64,000 nt of DNA from Rhodococcus sp. OK302 (lineage in GTDB: Bacteria; Actinomycetota; Actinomycetes; Mycobacteriales; Mycobacteriaceae): positions 2,082,501-2,146,500 of the forward strand of contig NZ_NPJZ01000001.1 of the NCBI RefSeq assembly GCF_002245895.1, read 5' to 3'. This document shows positions 9,231 to 17,334 of this stretch, piece by piece; the first letter of the stretch is position 1; every line of letters begins with the position of its first letter. A model generated the notes under the pieces. It searched no databases and was not told where the DNA came from. It was given only the letters and a program-made list of their open reading frames with translations. Both the position numbers and the translations under genes were made by a program.

Positions 9231-9270
9231 TGTATCGTCCGATCCAGTATATATTGAACTGACCGATACA
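9231..9270. promoter_or_regulatory. Inverted repeat between TetR and DUF1304 genes
   Basis: Outer arms TGTATCG (9231-9237) and CGATACA (9264-9270) with partly matching inner sequence and an AT-rich centre (TATATATT). It fills the 86-bp divergent gap and is the natural binding site for the adjacent TetR. Confidence 0.5.
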
Positions 9271-9300
9271 AAATTCATTCGCACCCTCAGGAGCCCACTG

Positions 9301-9687
9301 ATGAACGTTGCCGGCTACATCTTCGCGGCGCTCGCAGCCGTTGTACATGTGTACATTTTTGTCCTCGAATCGATCCTCTGGACGGCACCGAAGACTCGGG
9401 CGACATTCGGTGTGAAGTCCGAGGAAGAAGCGCTCACCACAAAGCCGCTGGCCTTCAACCAGGGCTTTTACAACCTCTTCCTGGCCATTGTCTCGGTGAT
9501 AGGCATCGTGATCGCGGCAACGGGTTCTGCATCAGTCGGAATCGCGCTTGTATTGGCCGGCACGGGTTCGATGGTTGCGGCCGGCCTCGTCCTGATCCTC
9601 TCCTCGCCGGACAAAGCCCGCGCAGCGGTCGTGCAGATGTTTTTCCCGGCTATCGCAGTGATCTTGCTGGTGATTCACCTGCTTTGA
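9301..9687 (+). CDS. DUF1304 small membrane protein
   Basis: 128-residue membrane protein with four predicted helices (about 2-24, 55-75, 78-98 and 105-126). The pattern HVYIFVLESILWT followed by a conserved polar stretch and AFNQGFYNLFLA is the signature of DUF1304 (YwnJ/YqjF-like) proteins. Function unknown. ATG 9301 follows AGGAG by seven bases. It is divergent from a TetR gene, so expression is probably induced by a small molecule. A convergent unknown gene ends 3 bp downstream. Confidence 0.85.
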   Translation: MNVAGYIFAALAAVVHVYIFVLESILWTAPKTRATFGVKSEEEALTTKPLAFNQGFYNLFLAIVSVIGIVIAATGSASVGIALVLAGTGSMVAAGLVLILSSPDKARAAVVQMFFPAIAVILLVIHLL

Positions 9688-9690
9688 GGG

Positions 9691-10203
9691 CTACTGCGGA
9701 GTGCCGAGTATCAGGGATTCGAATAGCGCTACGGCCCCGTTCAGTGCTCCACAATCGAACGCCTCGGCCAGCGCGTATCCGATGACGAGTTCGTTGCGAC
9801 TCGGCGTTGTCGTCCAGACTGCGTCCGTGCGCCGAGGATCCGTCTCCTCGTCCTTCGAGAACAATGCAAGACGATCCCCGTCGCGAGTGAAGGCACTGTT
9901 TGCGTCGTCGACGGGGACCAACGTCAGTGTTGATCCGTCGACGACAGCAGACACGGAGTACGAGCGACGTGACAAAACGCCCTTGCCCACCTCGAGCTTC
10001 ACAGTGTCGCCGTCGAGCGCGAGCGACAGTTCGGACTGGGTGCGGGTACCGATCGGAATACCCTCACGGTGTGGGGAGCTGACTGTGCGAGTCAGGGTCG
10101 CGCAGGAACCTCCGTTGCGGACTTCTACGACGCCCATTTCGGGGTCGAACAGGACGTCGACATCCCCATGAATCGGATCGGACACGGTGTAACTGACGGA
10201 CAT
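9691..10203 (-). CDS. Hypothetical protein, 170 aa
   Basis: I do not recognise this protein. It has no signal peptide or membrane helix. The sequence reads as mostly beta (SYTVSDPIHGDVDVLFDP, then alternating hydrophobic strands up to residue 115) with a short helical end (ELVIGYALAEAFDCGALNG), which suggests a cytoplasmic beta-sandwich or scramblase/tubby-like fold, but this is a guess. ATG 10203 has GGGGGA at good spacing. Codon usage looks ordinary for the region. Confidence 0.7.
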   Translation of the reverse strand: MSVSYTVSDPIHGDVDVLFDPEMGVVEVRNGGSCATLTRTVSSPHREGIPIGTRTQSELSLALDGDTVKLEVGKGVLSRRSYSVSAVVDGSTLTLVPVDDANSAFTRDGDRLALFSKDEETDPRRTDAVWTTTPSRNELVIGYALAEAFDCGALNGAVALFESLILGTPQ

Positions 10204-10387
10204 GACGCGTTCCCCCTGTATTGAGCGATTTCTGTTGATCGTAGGTGATGAGAGGCTTGCCGCGATTGTCTGAATCTGAAAAAATACTGCCGTTTGACGC
10301 GCGGTTTCGCGAAAATGGATCTATTGTGGGTCTTGGGTTTGTTGCGCATCCCACACATGAGTTTCCTACTTCAGACGAGGAGCGCCT

Positions 10388-10429
10388 ATGAGGTTGCCGA
10401 CTACTTGTTCTGTTGCTACGAAGGCTTGA
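10388..10429 (+). CDS. Possible 13-residue peptide ORF
   Basis: ATG 10388 to TGA 10429 encodes MRLPTTCSVATKA, with GAGGAG seven bases before the start. It ends ten bases before the terminator stem at 10440. It could be a leader peptide, a dual-function small RNA product, or chance. Confidence 0.25.
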   Translation: MRLPTTCSVATKA

Positions 10430-10439
10430 TCAAGCCGAG

Positions 10440-10492
10440 AATTGCTTCTGCCGGATGGTGCTCGAGACCCATCCGGCAGCGGCAATTTTTTT
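10440..10492 (+). terminator. Rho-independent terminator (plus strand)
   Basis: Stem TGCCGGATGG (10449-10458) pairs with CCATCCGGCA (10469-10478), flanked by an outer AATTGC/GCAATT pair (10440-10445 and 10482-10487), and is followed by seven T on the plus strand. On the minus strand the tail is not T-rich, so its main direction is plus, although no annotated plus-strand gene precedes it. Confidence 0.8.
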
Positions 10493-10513
10493 GTGTCCCG
10501 AACCCTCCTGCGT

Positions 10514-11359
10514 TTATCCGCCGGCGAACTTCTCGGACGTTCCCAGATCGACTGGCAGTGCGATTCCTGTGATTCCCCGTCCCGCCGGCCCCACCAGATA
10601 AAACACCGCATCGGCGATCACGTCGGGTTCCACCCACGGGTGCGGCAGCAAGTTCAGCTTCGACATGATGGGCGCAGTGTCTTCCAGAACCGGATTTTCC
10701 AGGTCCGGTCGGAATCCTCGGACCATCGGTTCGTTGTCGATCATCGTGGTGCGTACGTTGCCGGGGTGAACGGAGTTGACGCGGATGTCGGCCCAACCGA
10801 GTTCGTTGGCCAGTGACTTCGCCAATCCGCGGACGGCATGTTTGGAAGCCGAGTAATGGACGATGCCCGGCACGCCGCGCAACCCTGCCATCGAGCTGAT
10901 CAGCACGATGGATCCGCCGCGGTTGCCGTTCATGATGTGGGGGATCGATACCTTGGTGGTCAACCAGACCCCGGTGACGTTGATGTCCATCAGTTCGCGA
11001 AACTCTTCGGGGCTGAGATCCCACGACAGTTTCGCGGACGCGGCGATGCCGGCGTTCGCGATGACGATGTCGAGACGCCCGAACTTCTCGACGCCGGCGT
11101 CGACTGCCTCCTTCAGAGCGTCAAGATCACGGGTGTCGGCGACCGAGGCAGAAATGCGTCGGCCCTGGGCCTCGACCAGCTTCACGGTCTGGGCCAGATC
11201 CGATTCGGTCGCCATGTCGTATCCGGCTGTGGCAACAGGCGCGCAGAGATCCACCGCGATGATGTCTGCGCCTTCCGAAGCAAGCTTGACTGCATGCGCG
11301 CGGCCTTGACCGCGTGCTGCTCCGGTGATGAACGCTACCTGTCCGTCCAAAGTGCCCAT
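10514..11359 (-). CDS. Mycofactocin-coupled SDR oxidoreductase
   Basis: 281-residue short-chain dehydrogenase. Cofactor motif TGAARGQGRAHAVKLA, NAG motif (VIANAGIA), catalytic Ser in ISSMAG and YxxxK in YSASK. The insert AVDLCAPVATAGYDMATESDL after the second strand is the hallmark of SDRs that keep NAD(H) bound and hand electrons to mycofactocin, such as carveol dehydrogenase of R. erythropolis. Probably oxidises a secondary alcohol or terpenol. No mycofactocin genes are in the window. Its TAGGGGAAG ribosome site is part of a long inverted repeat (11365-11440) that may limit translation. Confidence 0.88.
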   Translation of the reverse strand: MGTLDGQVAFITGAARGQGRAHAVKLASEGADIIAVDLCAPVATAGYDMATESDLAQTVKLVEAQGRRISASVADTRDLDALKEAVDAGVEKFGRLDIVIANAGIAASAKLSWDLSPEEFRELMDINVTGVWLTTKVSIPHIMNGNRGGSIVLISSMAGLRGVPGIVHYSASKHAVRGLAKSLANELGWADIRVNSVHPGNVRTTMIDNEPMVRGFRPDLENPVLEDTAPIMSKLNLLPHPWVEPDVIADAVFYLVGPAGRGITGIALPVDLGTSEKFAGG

Positions 11360-11364
11360 GTAAC

Positions 11365-11440
11365 TTCCCCTACCCGATTGAAGTACTGAAATCGCAGAAC
11401 ATCCTCATACTGCGTGCTCATGCTGGATCGGGTAGGGGAA
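11365..11440 (-). promoter_or_regulatory. 14-bp inverted repeat covering the SDR ribosome site
   Basis: TTCCCCTACCCGAT (11365-11378) and ATCGGGTAGGGGAA (11427-11440) are perfect complements 48 bp apart. In the minus-strand message the copy next to the SDR start contains its ribosome site (AGGGGAAG), which would be sealed in a 14-bp stem. It could instead be two half-sites for a DNA-binding protein. Confidence 0.55.
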
Positions 11441-11452
11441 TCGTGAAAATTG

Positions 11453-13369
11453 CTATCCGCGAAGAAGTTTCGTCAGATCATCCAGAACGGACATGTCTTC
11501 GATAGTCGACGGTACGGTGTACTCCTCGTTGTCCGCGATCTGACGCATCGTCTTGCGCAGGATCTTGCCGGATCGAGTTTTCGGGAGCGCCTGCACGACG
11601 GTCACGTCGCGGAACGTGGCAACGGCACCGATTTGATCGCGGACCCGGGCTACCAGTTCTTTCTGGAGCGTTTCGGGATCGATGTCGACGCCGGACTTGA
11701 GGACGACATAGCCGCTGGGCCGCTGTCCTTTGAGTTCGTCGTGGATGCCGATGACCGCGCACTCTGCGACGGCCGGGTGACCGGCAAGAACTGCTTCCAT
11801 GCTTCCGGTTGAAAGGCGGTGTCCGGCAACGTTGATCACGTCGTCGCTGCGGCCGAGAACAAACACGTAGTTGTCCTCGTCGATGTAGCCCGAGTCGCCG
11901 GTGAGGTAGTAGCCGTCGAAGGTGGAGAGGTACGACTTGACGTACCGATCGTCGTCGCGCCACAGTCCGGCGAGGGTTCCGGGAGGTAGCGGCAGGCCGA
12001 TGACTATGTTGCCCTCGGTGCCCGCTCCGACGAGTTCGCCTTTGCCGTCGACGATTTCGACGCGATAGCCGGGGCAGGCGACGGTGGGGGAGCCGGCCTT
12101 GATCTCCATGGGTTCGAGACCGCGGAGGTTGGCACAGATCGCCCAACCGGTTTCGGTCTGCCACCAGTGGTCGACGACGGGACGATCCAGGACACGTGTC
12201 GCCCACTCGTAGGTGTCGGGATCGAGGCGCTCCCCGGCGGCGAACAACGTGTCCAGGGACGAGATATCGTACTTCGCAAGTTCTTCCGCATTGGGATCCA
12301 TCTTGCGGACAGCGCGAATTGCCGTCGGGGCAGTGAACAAAGCCGATACTTTGTAGTCGGAAATGATGCGCCAGAAAGCGCCGGCATCCGGGGTTCCGAC
12401 GGGCTTGCCCTCGTACATGACACTGGTTGCGCCCGCGAACAAGGGGCCGTAGACGATGTAGGAGTGGCCGACCACCCAGCCGACATCGGAAGCAGTCCAC
12501 CAGACTTGACCGGGTTCGATGTTGTACAGATTCTTCATCGTCCACGTGAGCGCCACCGCGTGTCCGCCGTTGTCACGAACAACGCCCTTGGGCTTACCGG
12601 TGGTGCCCGAGGTATAGAGGATGTAGAGCGGATCCGTCGCAGCAACGGAGACCGGAGCGGCTGGAGTGGCGTCGGCGATCAACTCGTCCCAGTCGAACCA
12701 CGCTGCGCCACTGGACTTGTAGTCGGCAGCGGAGCCGGGAATCTGTTCACGATTTTTCACGATGACGGTGTGCGCCGGAGTGGCGGAAAGCTGCAGAGCC
12801 TTCTCGACCATCGGCAGGTATTCGATGGTGCGCCCGGGTTCGAGGCCGCCCGACGCCGTCACCAGCACCACCGGGCCGGCGTCGTCGATACGCGTTGCGA
12901 GTTCCTTGGCGGCAAAACCGCCGAACACCACGGAGTGCACCGCGCCGATACGCGCGCAGGCCAGCATGGCAATCGCAGCCTCGGGGATCATCGGCATGTA
13001 GATGATGACGCGGTCTCCGGCAACGACGCCCTGATCGCGCAGAACGCCGGCGAACAGTGAAACTTGCTCGAGCAGTTCGGAGTACGTGTACGAGGTCTTG
13101 GTCGGAACCATCGCCGAATCGAAGATGAGCGCTGTCTGGTCTCCGCGTCCGTCGCGTACGTGGCGATCAAGAGCATTGAAGCTCGTGTTCAGCGAAGCAT
13201 CCGGGAACCAGCGGTAGACGGGCGCTGCGGAGTCGTCGAGAGCTTTGGTGGGGGCAACATCCCAATCCACAGCGCGAGCCGCATCGAGCCAGAATTGCTC
13301 CGGCTGCTCCATACTCTCGCGATACGCGTCGGCATAGGTGGTGTGGGCCGTCTGCTCGCGCTCGCTCAT
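11453..13369 (-). CDS. prpE: Propionyl/acyl-CoA synthetase (PrpE-like)
   Basis: 638-residue AMP-forming acyl-CoA ligase of the ACS/PrpE (ACSS3) group. The N-terminal cap has EQPEQFWLDAARAVDW; the adenylation motif is YTSGTTGKPKGVVRD; the acyl pocket and A5 region are VVDHWWQTETGWAI; and the C-terminal catalytic lysine lies in PKTRSGKILRK, the site usually acetylated to switch these enzymes off. It makes propionyl-CoA (or acetyl/butyryl-CoA) from the free acid. The ATG at 13369 has AGAGGA nine bases upstream and is chosen over ATG 13387, whose site is too close. It lies 93 bp downstream-facing of the SDR promoter region. Confidence 0.87.
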   Translation of the reverse strand: MSEREQTAHTTYADAYRESMEQPEQFWLDAARAVDWDVAPTKALDDSAAPVYRWFPDASLNTSFNALDRHVRDGRGDQTALIFDSAMVPTKTSYTYSELLEQVSLFAGVLRDQGVVAGDRVIIYMPMIPEAAIAMLACARIGAVHSVVFGGFAAKELATRIDDAGPVVLVTASGGLEPGRTIEYLPMVEKALQLSATPAHTVIVKNREQIPGSAADYKSSGAAWFDWDELIADATPAAPVSVAATDPLYILYTSGTTGKPKGVVRDNGGHAVALTWTMKNLYNIEPGQVWWTASDVGWVVGHSYIVYGPLFAGATSVMYEGKPVGTPDAGAFWRIISDYKVSALFTAPTAIRAVRKMDPNAEELAKYDISSLDTLFAAGERLDPDTYEWATRVLDRPVVDHWWQTETGWAICANLRGLEPMEIKAGSPTVACPGYRVEIVDGKGELVGAGTEGNIVIGLPLPPGTLAGLWRDDDRYVKSYLSTFDGYYLTGDSGYIDEDNYVFVLGRSDDVINVAGHRLSTGSMEAVLAGHPAVAECAVIGIHDELKGQRPSGYVVLKSGVDIDPETLQKELVARVRDQIGAVATFRDVTVVQALPKTRSGKILRKTMRQIADNEEYTVPSTIEDMSVLDDLTKLLRG

Positions 13370-13494
13370 CGACGTGGGTCCTCTCATGACCTTCTGGTAC
13401 GGCTGACTTGTTGCACTTTACTCGAGGGCCGCGAAATTAGGACGCCAGAAGCCGGCAGCCCACTCTTGTGCGCTGGGCGGACCGGATCTGTCGG

Positions 13495-14589
13495 TCAGTG
13501 ACGCACTTCGAGGCTGCGATCAGTCGCAGCTTCTGCTGCTGCCTCCTCGGTTCGGATGGTGACACGCAGAACGGCCAGCATGAAGAGCGACAGTACAAAG
13601 CCGGTGAGCGCTCCGAATTGATCTTGCGTGAACAGATACACCTGAGTCACAAGGAGGCTGATGACGATCGATGCCCGGAGCAGTCGCAGGGCTCGCAGGT
13701 AGCGGTTGCGGAACAGGAACCACACGCCCAGAATCACCAGGATCGTCGATGTAGCGGTCGATAGGAGAACAACAAGATCCGAGACGTCCTCGGCTACGAT
13801 TTCCACTTTTGTGAACAGTGCGATCACGGCGGTGGCTATCGAACCCAGTGCTTCCACGATAAAAAGCGCCAACACGATTCGACGGACAATGCGATGTCCG
13901 AGGACTGCGTCGAGGCGAGTGGAGACGGAATTTCGCCAATTGGTGAGCCGCGATTCGACGCCGTCACCGGTCGGGGTGTGCGAGTGCAGTCCGGTCTTGA
14001 TCGACCCGGCCAGATCCGCGAGTTCGGGATCTTGTATTCCGTCGAGAACGCGCAAAGCGTGGTGGTAATGAACTTTGTCCAACTGCCCGAGCGCCAGGTC
14101 TGACAACGCTCGTGCACCGATGGCAAGTCGATGTCGGTCGTTCATCCCCCGCCGGATCACGATTTCGCGTGCTATCAGGTAAAACAGAACGAAGACGACG
14201 TACATGATTGCGATTGCAGGTTGGTAGAAGTAGTTGACGTCGGAGGTGACAAACTTTCCCACCTCGTCGATAAACAGGCCGAATCCGATGCCGCCGATCA
14301 GTGAGGCGCGAGCACGGATCCGGCTCCCTTCCGTGATGGCAGTCATGACAATGGCGACAGCCATCAGCAGTCCACCCCAGAGGACATGCGCGACGTGCAG
14401 TCCGCCGCCGCCGATCTGGGGGTATCCCATGGCAGCGAGGTATCCGCGGGTGACGAGTACCGTTGCTACCGAAGCAAAAAGAAACACTTCGAATCGTGCG
14501 AGCGCTGCGCGGTCGTAGTTGTGCGGCAGTGTCTTCACAGCGCTCGTCTTCTGGTCCGTTGCCTGCGGGGTCGTCGGTCTCGGCGTCAT
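13495..14589 (-). CDS. Multi-pass membrane protein coupled to accD3
   Basis: 364 residues with about eight helices: five in the N-terminal half (about residues 30-180), a cytoplasmic stretch (about 190-240, HALRVLDGIQDPELADLAG), then three or four more up to residue 345. No recognised transporter signature. ATG 14589 overlaps the accD3 stop codon as ATGA, so the two are translated together and a functional link is likely, for example in lipid or envelope metabolism. An open frame extends further upstream inside accD3 but lacks support. I cannot name the family. Confidence 0.75.
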   Translation of the reverse strand: MTPRPTTPQATDQKTSAVKTLPHNYDRAALARFEVFLFASVATVLVTRGYLAAMGYPQIGGGGLHVAHVLWGGLLMAVAIVMTAITEGSRIRARASLIGGIGFGLFIDEVGKFVTSDVNYFYQPAIAIMYVVFVLFYLIAREIVIRRGMNDRHRLAIGARALSDLALGQLDKVHYHHALRVLDGIQDPELADLAGSIKTGLHSHTPTGDGVESRLTNWRNSVSTRLDAVLGHRIVRRIVLALFIVEALGSIATAVIALFTKVEIVAEDVSDLVVLLSTATSTILVILGVWFLFRNRYLRALRLLRASIVISLLVTQVYLFTQDQFGALTGFVLSLFMLAVLRVTIRTEEAAAEAATDRSLEVRH

Positions 14590-16073
14590 CGGGGTACTCC
14601 CAAATTTCGATAGCGAGCGATCCGCGCAGTGGTCCTGTCGACGGTGGTTTCTTCGGTCAGGCATGCGAGTTCGTGCGCGATAGCTGCTCCGACGCGTTTG
14701 GAGAACTCGACAGGCTCATCGGCTGCATCGGGCATTTCGGGAATAATAGCGTCGACGATGCCGTCGCGGAGAAGATCCGACGATCGAATTCCTTGAGCCG
14801 CGGCCATTTCGGGGGCATGCGTGATGTCGCGGTGCACGATGGCGCTGGCACCCTCGGGAGGGAGCGGTGCGAGCCAACCGTTCTGCGCGGCGAGAACGCG
14901 ATCGGCCGGCAGCAGCGCCAGCGCGCCACCGCCGGTGCCTTGGCCGAGAATTACCGACACGGTCGAGGTTTTCAACATCACGAGATCCGCGATGCAGCGG
15001 GCGATTTCAGGAGCCAGCCCGCGCTCTTCGGCTTCCTTGGACAAGGAAGCCCCGAGTGTGTCGATGACAAGAACGAGCGGAAGTTGAAGTTCTTCCGCCA
15101 GTTTCATGCCGCGCCTGGCCTCGCGCAGGGCTGCCGGGCCCATGGTGTTGAGCGCAGATTGACCACTTCGATCCTGCCCGAGCAGGATGCAGGGGTAGCC
15201 GCGAAAACGGGCAAGCGAGAGCAGGATCGTCTTGTCGGTCTCGCCTTGTCCGGTGCCGCTGAGCGGCACCTGTTCGGTGGCGGCATGACGCAGCAGTTGC
15301 CGGATTCCGGGACGGTCCGAACGCCGCGAGAGCATCACCGATTGCCAGGCCGGTACGTCCGGGATTTCGGGGACTACGGCCGGATCGGCGAGGTGCGGCG
15401 CTGGGGGATCGGTGAGTACGCACAGTGCTCGATTGACCAACAGGCGCAAGCGATCGACGGGAACGACACCGTCGATGACACCGTTGCGATACAGGTTCTC
15501 GGATGTCTGGATGCCGTCGGGAAACTTCTCGCCGTAAAGAGCCTCGTACACGCGTGGCCCGAGAAAGCCCACGAGCGCACCGGGTTCCGCAATGGTGATG
15601 TGGCCCAATGAACCCCAGGACGCAAAGACTCCGCCGGTAGTGGGGTTGCGTAGGTACACGAGATAGGGGAGATGAGCGCCCTTGTGGACGGCGACTGCCG
15701 CCGCGATCTTGACCATCTGCACGAAGGCGACTGTGCCTTCCTGCATTCGGGTTCCGCCGGATGTGGGCGAGGCGAGGAGCGGAAGTTGCTGCGCCGTGGC
15801 ACGTTCGACAGCCGAGACGATTCGTTCTGCAGCCGCGACACCGATGGAACCGGCGAGAAAGCTGAAATCGCAGGCGATTACCGCTACCCGACGCCCCCGA
15901 ACGGTGCCGACGCCGGTCATGACCGACTCGTCGGCACCGCTCTTCGCTCGGGCGCTGGCGAGGTCTGCTGCATATTCGGGCCCCGGATGGACATCGAGTG
16001 GCTCGGTATCCCAGGAGTCGAAGCTCCCGGGATCAAGCACGTGAGTCAGTAGTTCCTGGGCCGAGATACGCAC
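14586..16073 (-). CDS. accD3: Acyl-CoA carboxyltransferase AccD3
   Basis: 495 residues, the length I recall for M. tuberculosis AccD3. Two carboxyltransferase half-domains lie in one chain: the N half with ASPTSGGTRMQEGTVAFVQM and TTGGVFASWGSLG, the C half with GPAALREARRGMKLAEEL and GQGTGGGALALLPADRVLA, close to a fused bacterial AccD-AccA. No zinc-finger Cys4 is visible at the N-terminus. It would carboxylate an acyl-CoA with a biotinylated AccA partner that is not in the window. I place the start at GTG 16073, which has GGAGGG four bases upstream, rather than ATG 16085. In mycobacteria accD3 is next to prrA; here about 11 kb intervenes. Confidence 0.88.
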   Translation of the reverse strand: MRISAQELLTHVLDPGSFDSWDTEPLDVHPGPEYAADLASARAKSGADESVMTGVGTVRGRRVAVIACDFSFLAGSIGVAAAERIVSAVERATAQQLPLLASPTSGGTRMQEGTVAFVQMVKIAAAVAVHKGAHLPYLVYLRNPTTGGVFASWGSLGHITIAEPGALVGFLGPRVYEALYGEKFPDGIQTSENLYRNGVIDGVVPVDRLRLLVNRALCVLTDPPAPHLADPAVVPEIPDVPAWQSVMLSRRSDRPGIRQLLRHAATEQVPLSGTGQGETDKTILLSLARFRGYPCILLGQDRSGQSALNTMGPAALREARRGMKLAEELQLPLVLVIDTLGASLSKEAEERGLAPEIARCIADLVMLKTSTVSVILGQGTGGGALALLPADRVLAAQNGWLAPLPPEGASAIVHRDITHAPEMAAAQGIRSSDLLRDGIVDAIIPEMPDAADEPVEFSKRVGAAIAHELACLTEETTVDRTTARIARYRNLGVPR

Positions 16074-16140
16074 AGCACCCTCCATTTTCGGCGATTACTT
16101 CGTCCCGGACGAACCTACCGGCCTTCGACGGGCAGCGCGA

Positions 16141-17334
16141 TCAGCGCCCGAAGGCCTCCTTCCAGGAGACAACCTTGCCGACACGAAGGATGGAGCGCTG
16201 GTAGATCTTTGCCGCGATGATCGAGAAAATCACGGTGACCGTGAGCATGAGGACAATCGTTCCGACAATCTGGAACGGCGTCGCAACTCCGGCGGCGATG
16301 CGCAGGGGCATGAGGATGGCCGAGAAGGGGGGGATCCAACTCAGTACGTTGCTCAACGTTCCTTCCGGATTTCCTATCGACATGCTGGCAATACCGAACA
16401 TTGCGACGATGAGAATGACCAGCGGCGCGGCTGTTGCGTTGACATCCTCCTGCCGCGAAACCATGGAACCTGCTGCGGCATAAAGGACAGCGAAGAATGC
16501 GAAACCCAGGATGAACCAGCCGACTGTGCCGATCAGAACACCGATCGCGGTACCGGTCACTGTCAACATTCCGGTGGCCAGGCCGGTGCCCACCCCGGCG
16601 ATGGCATAGGCGGCGAGCTGGAGCAAGCCGACTGCGCCGATCCCGATGACCTTGCCCCACAACAGCTGCAGCGGGCGAAGAGTCGAGAGGAGGAGTTCGA
16701 CGACGCGGCTGGACTTCTCCTCGACAACACCCATCGCAACGTACGTTCCGAACAACATGATCTGCATGTACAGCAGGGCGACAGCGGCGATCGAGAGCGC
16801 AATGCGTTGTCCCTGTTCGGGATCCGGCGGATCCAGCGTTTCCAGGGTGACCTTCGCGGCCGCAGTGGTCGCTGCGAGTTGCGCGGGGTCGACTCCCGCA
16901 GCGGTCAGTGCCTCCGACTGCGCTTGCCCGGCCACGGAACCTTCGATGATGGCTCGGAGGTTGGTGGTGATCTCCTTGTTGGTGATGACGGTCGCGCCGC
17001 CGTTGGCGGAAGGGATGACGGCAACATCGAGGTCACCGTCCTGCACACGGGTGCGGGCGGTCGCTTCGTCGCTGACTTCCGTGACCTCGACGCCGGTGCC
17101 GATGGCTTCGCCATTGCTGACAAGAGTGGCTGAAAGCGACTGGCTGCCAACCAGACCGATCTTCGACTTATCCTCGTCGCCCCCGGAGAACAAGGAGAAG
17201 GCGATGATGCCGCCGACAATAGCGATCAAAATGATGATGTTGCTGATCAGAAAGCTCTTCTTGGCAATCTGGGTGGTGAATTCGCGCTTGGCGACCAAAC
17301 CTATGGCGCGGGTACCGCTTAGCGGAGTGCTCAC
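16141..17334 (-). CDS. ABC-2 permease, NatB-like
   Basis: 397-residue ABC exporter permease. One helix near the N-terminus (about 30-50) is followed by a large extracytoplasmic domain (about 55-175), and then five helices between residues 180 and 380. The VEEKSSRVVELLLSTLRPLQLLWGK coupling region is typical of the NatB/YhaP family. It pairs with the ATPase encoded just upstream: its GTG start overlaps the ATPase stop (GTGA at 17331-17334). NatAB systems export sodium or drugs; the substrate here is unknown. Confidence 0.87.
   Translation of the reverse strand: MSTPLSGTRAIGLVAKREFTTQIAKKSFLISNIIILIAIVGGIIAFSLFSGGDEDKSKIGLVGSQSLSATLVSNGEAIGTGVEVTEVSDEATARTRVQDGDLDVAVIPSANGGATVITNKEITTNLRAIIEGSVAGQAQSEALTAAGVDPAQLAATTAAAKVTLETLDPPDPEQGQRIALSIAAVALLYMQIMLFGTYVAMGVVEEKSSRVVELLLSTLRPLQLLWGKVIGIGAVGLLQLAAYAIAGVGTGLATGMLTVTGTAIGVLIGTVGWFILGFAFFAVLYAAAGSMVSRQEDVNATAAPLVILIVAMFGIASMSIGNPEGTLSNVLSWIPPFSAILMPLRIAAGVATPFQIVGTIVLMLTVTVIFSIIAAKIYQRSILRVGKVVSWKEAFGR

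Larger units (their letters stand above)
10330..10492 (+). ncRNA. Candidate small RNA in the 310-bp gap
   Basis: The gap 10204-10513 lies between two minus-strand genes yet ends in a strong plus-strand terminator. Upstream are TTGACG (10294) and TATTGT (10322; the spacing of 22 is long, but the -10 fits the actinobacterial TANNNT pattern), a hairpin TGTGGG...CCCACA (10325-10355) and a tiny open frame. A transcript of about 160 nt from near 10330 to the T-run is plausible. No plus-strand gene follows for 4 kb or more. The start point is a guess. Confidence 0.35.
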
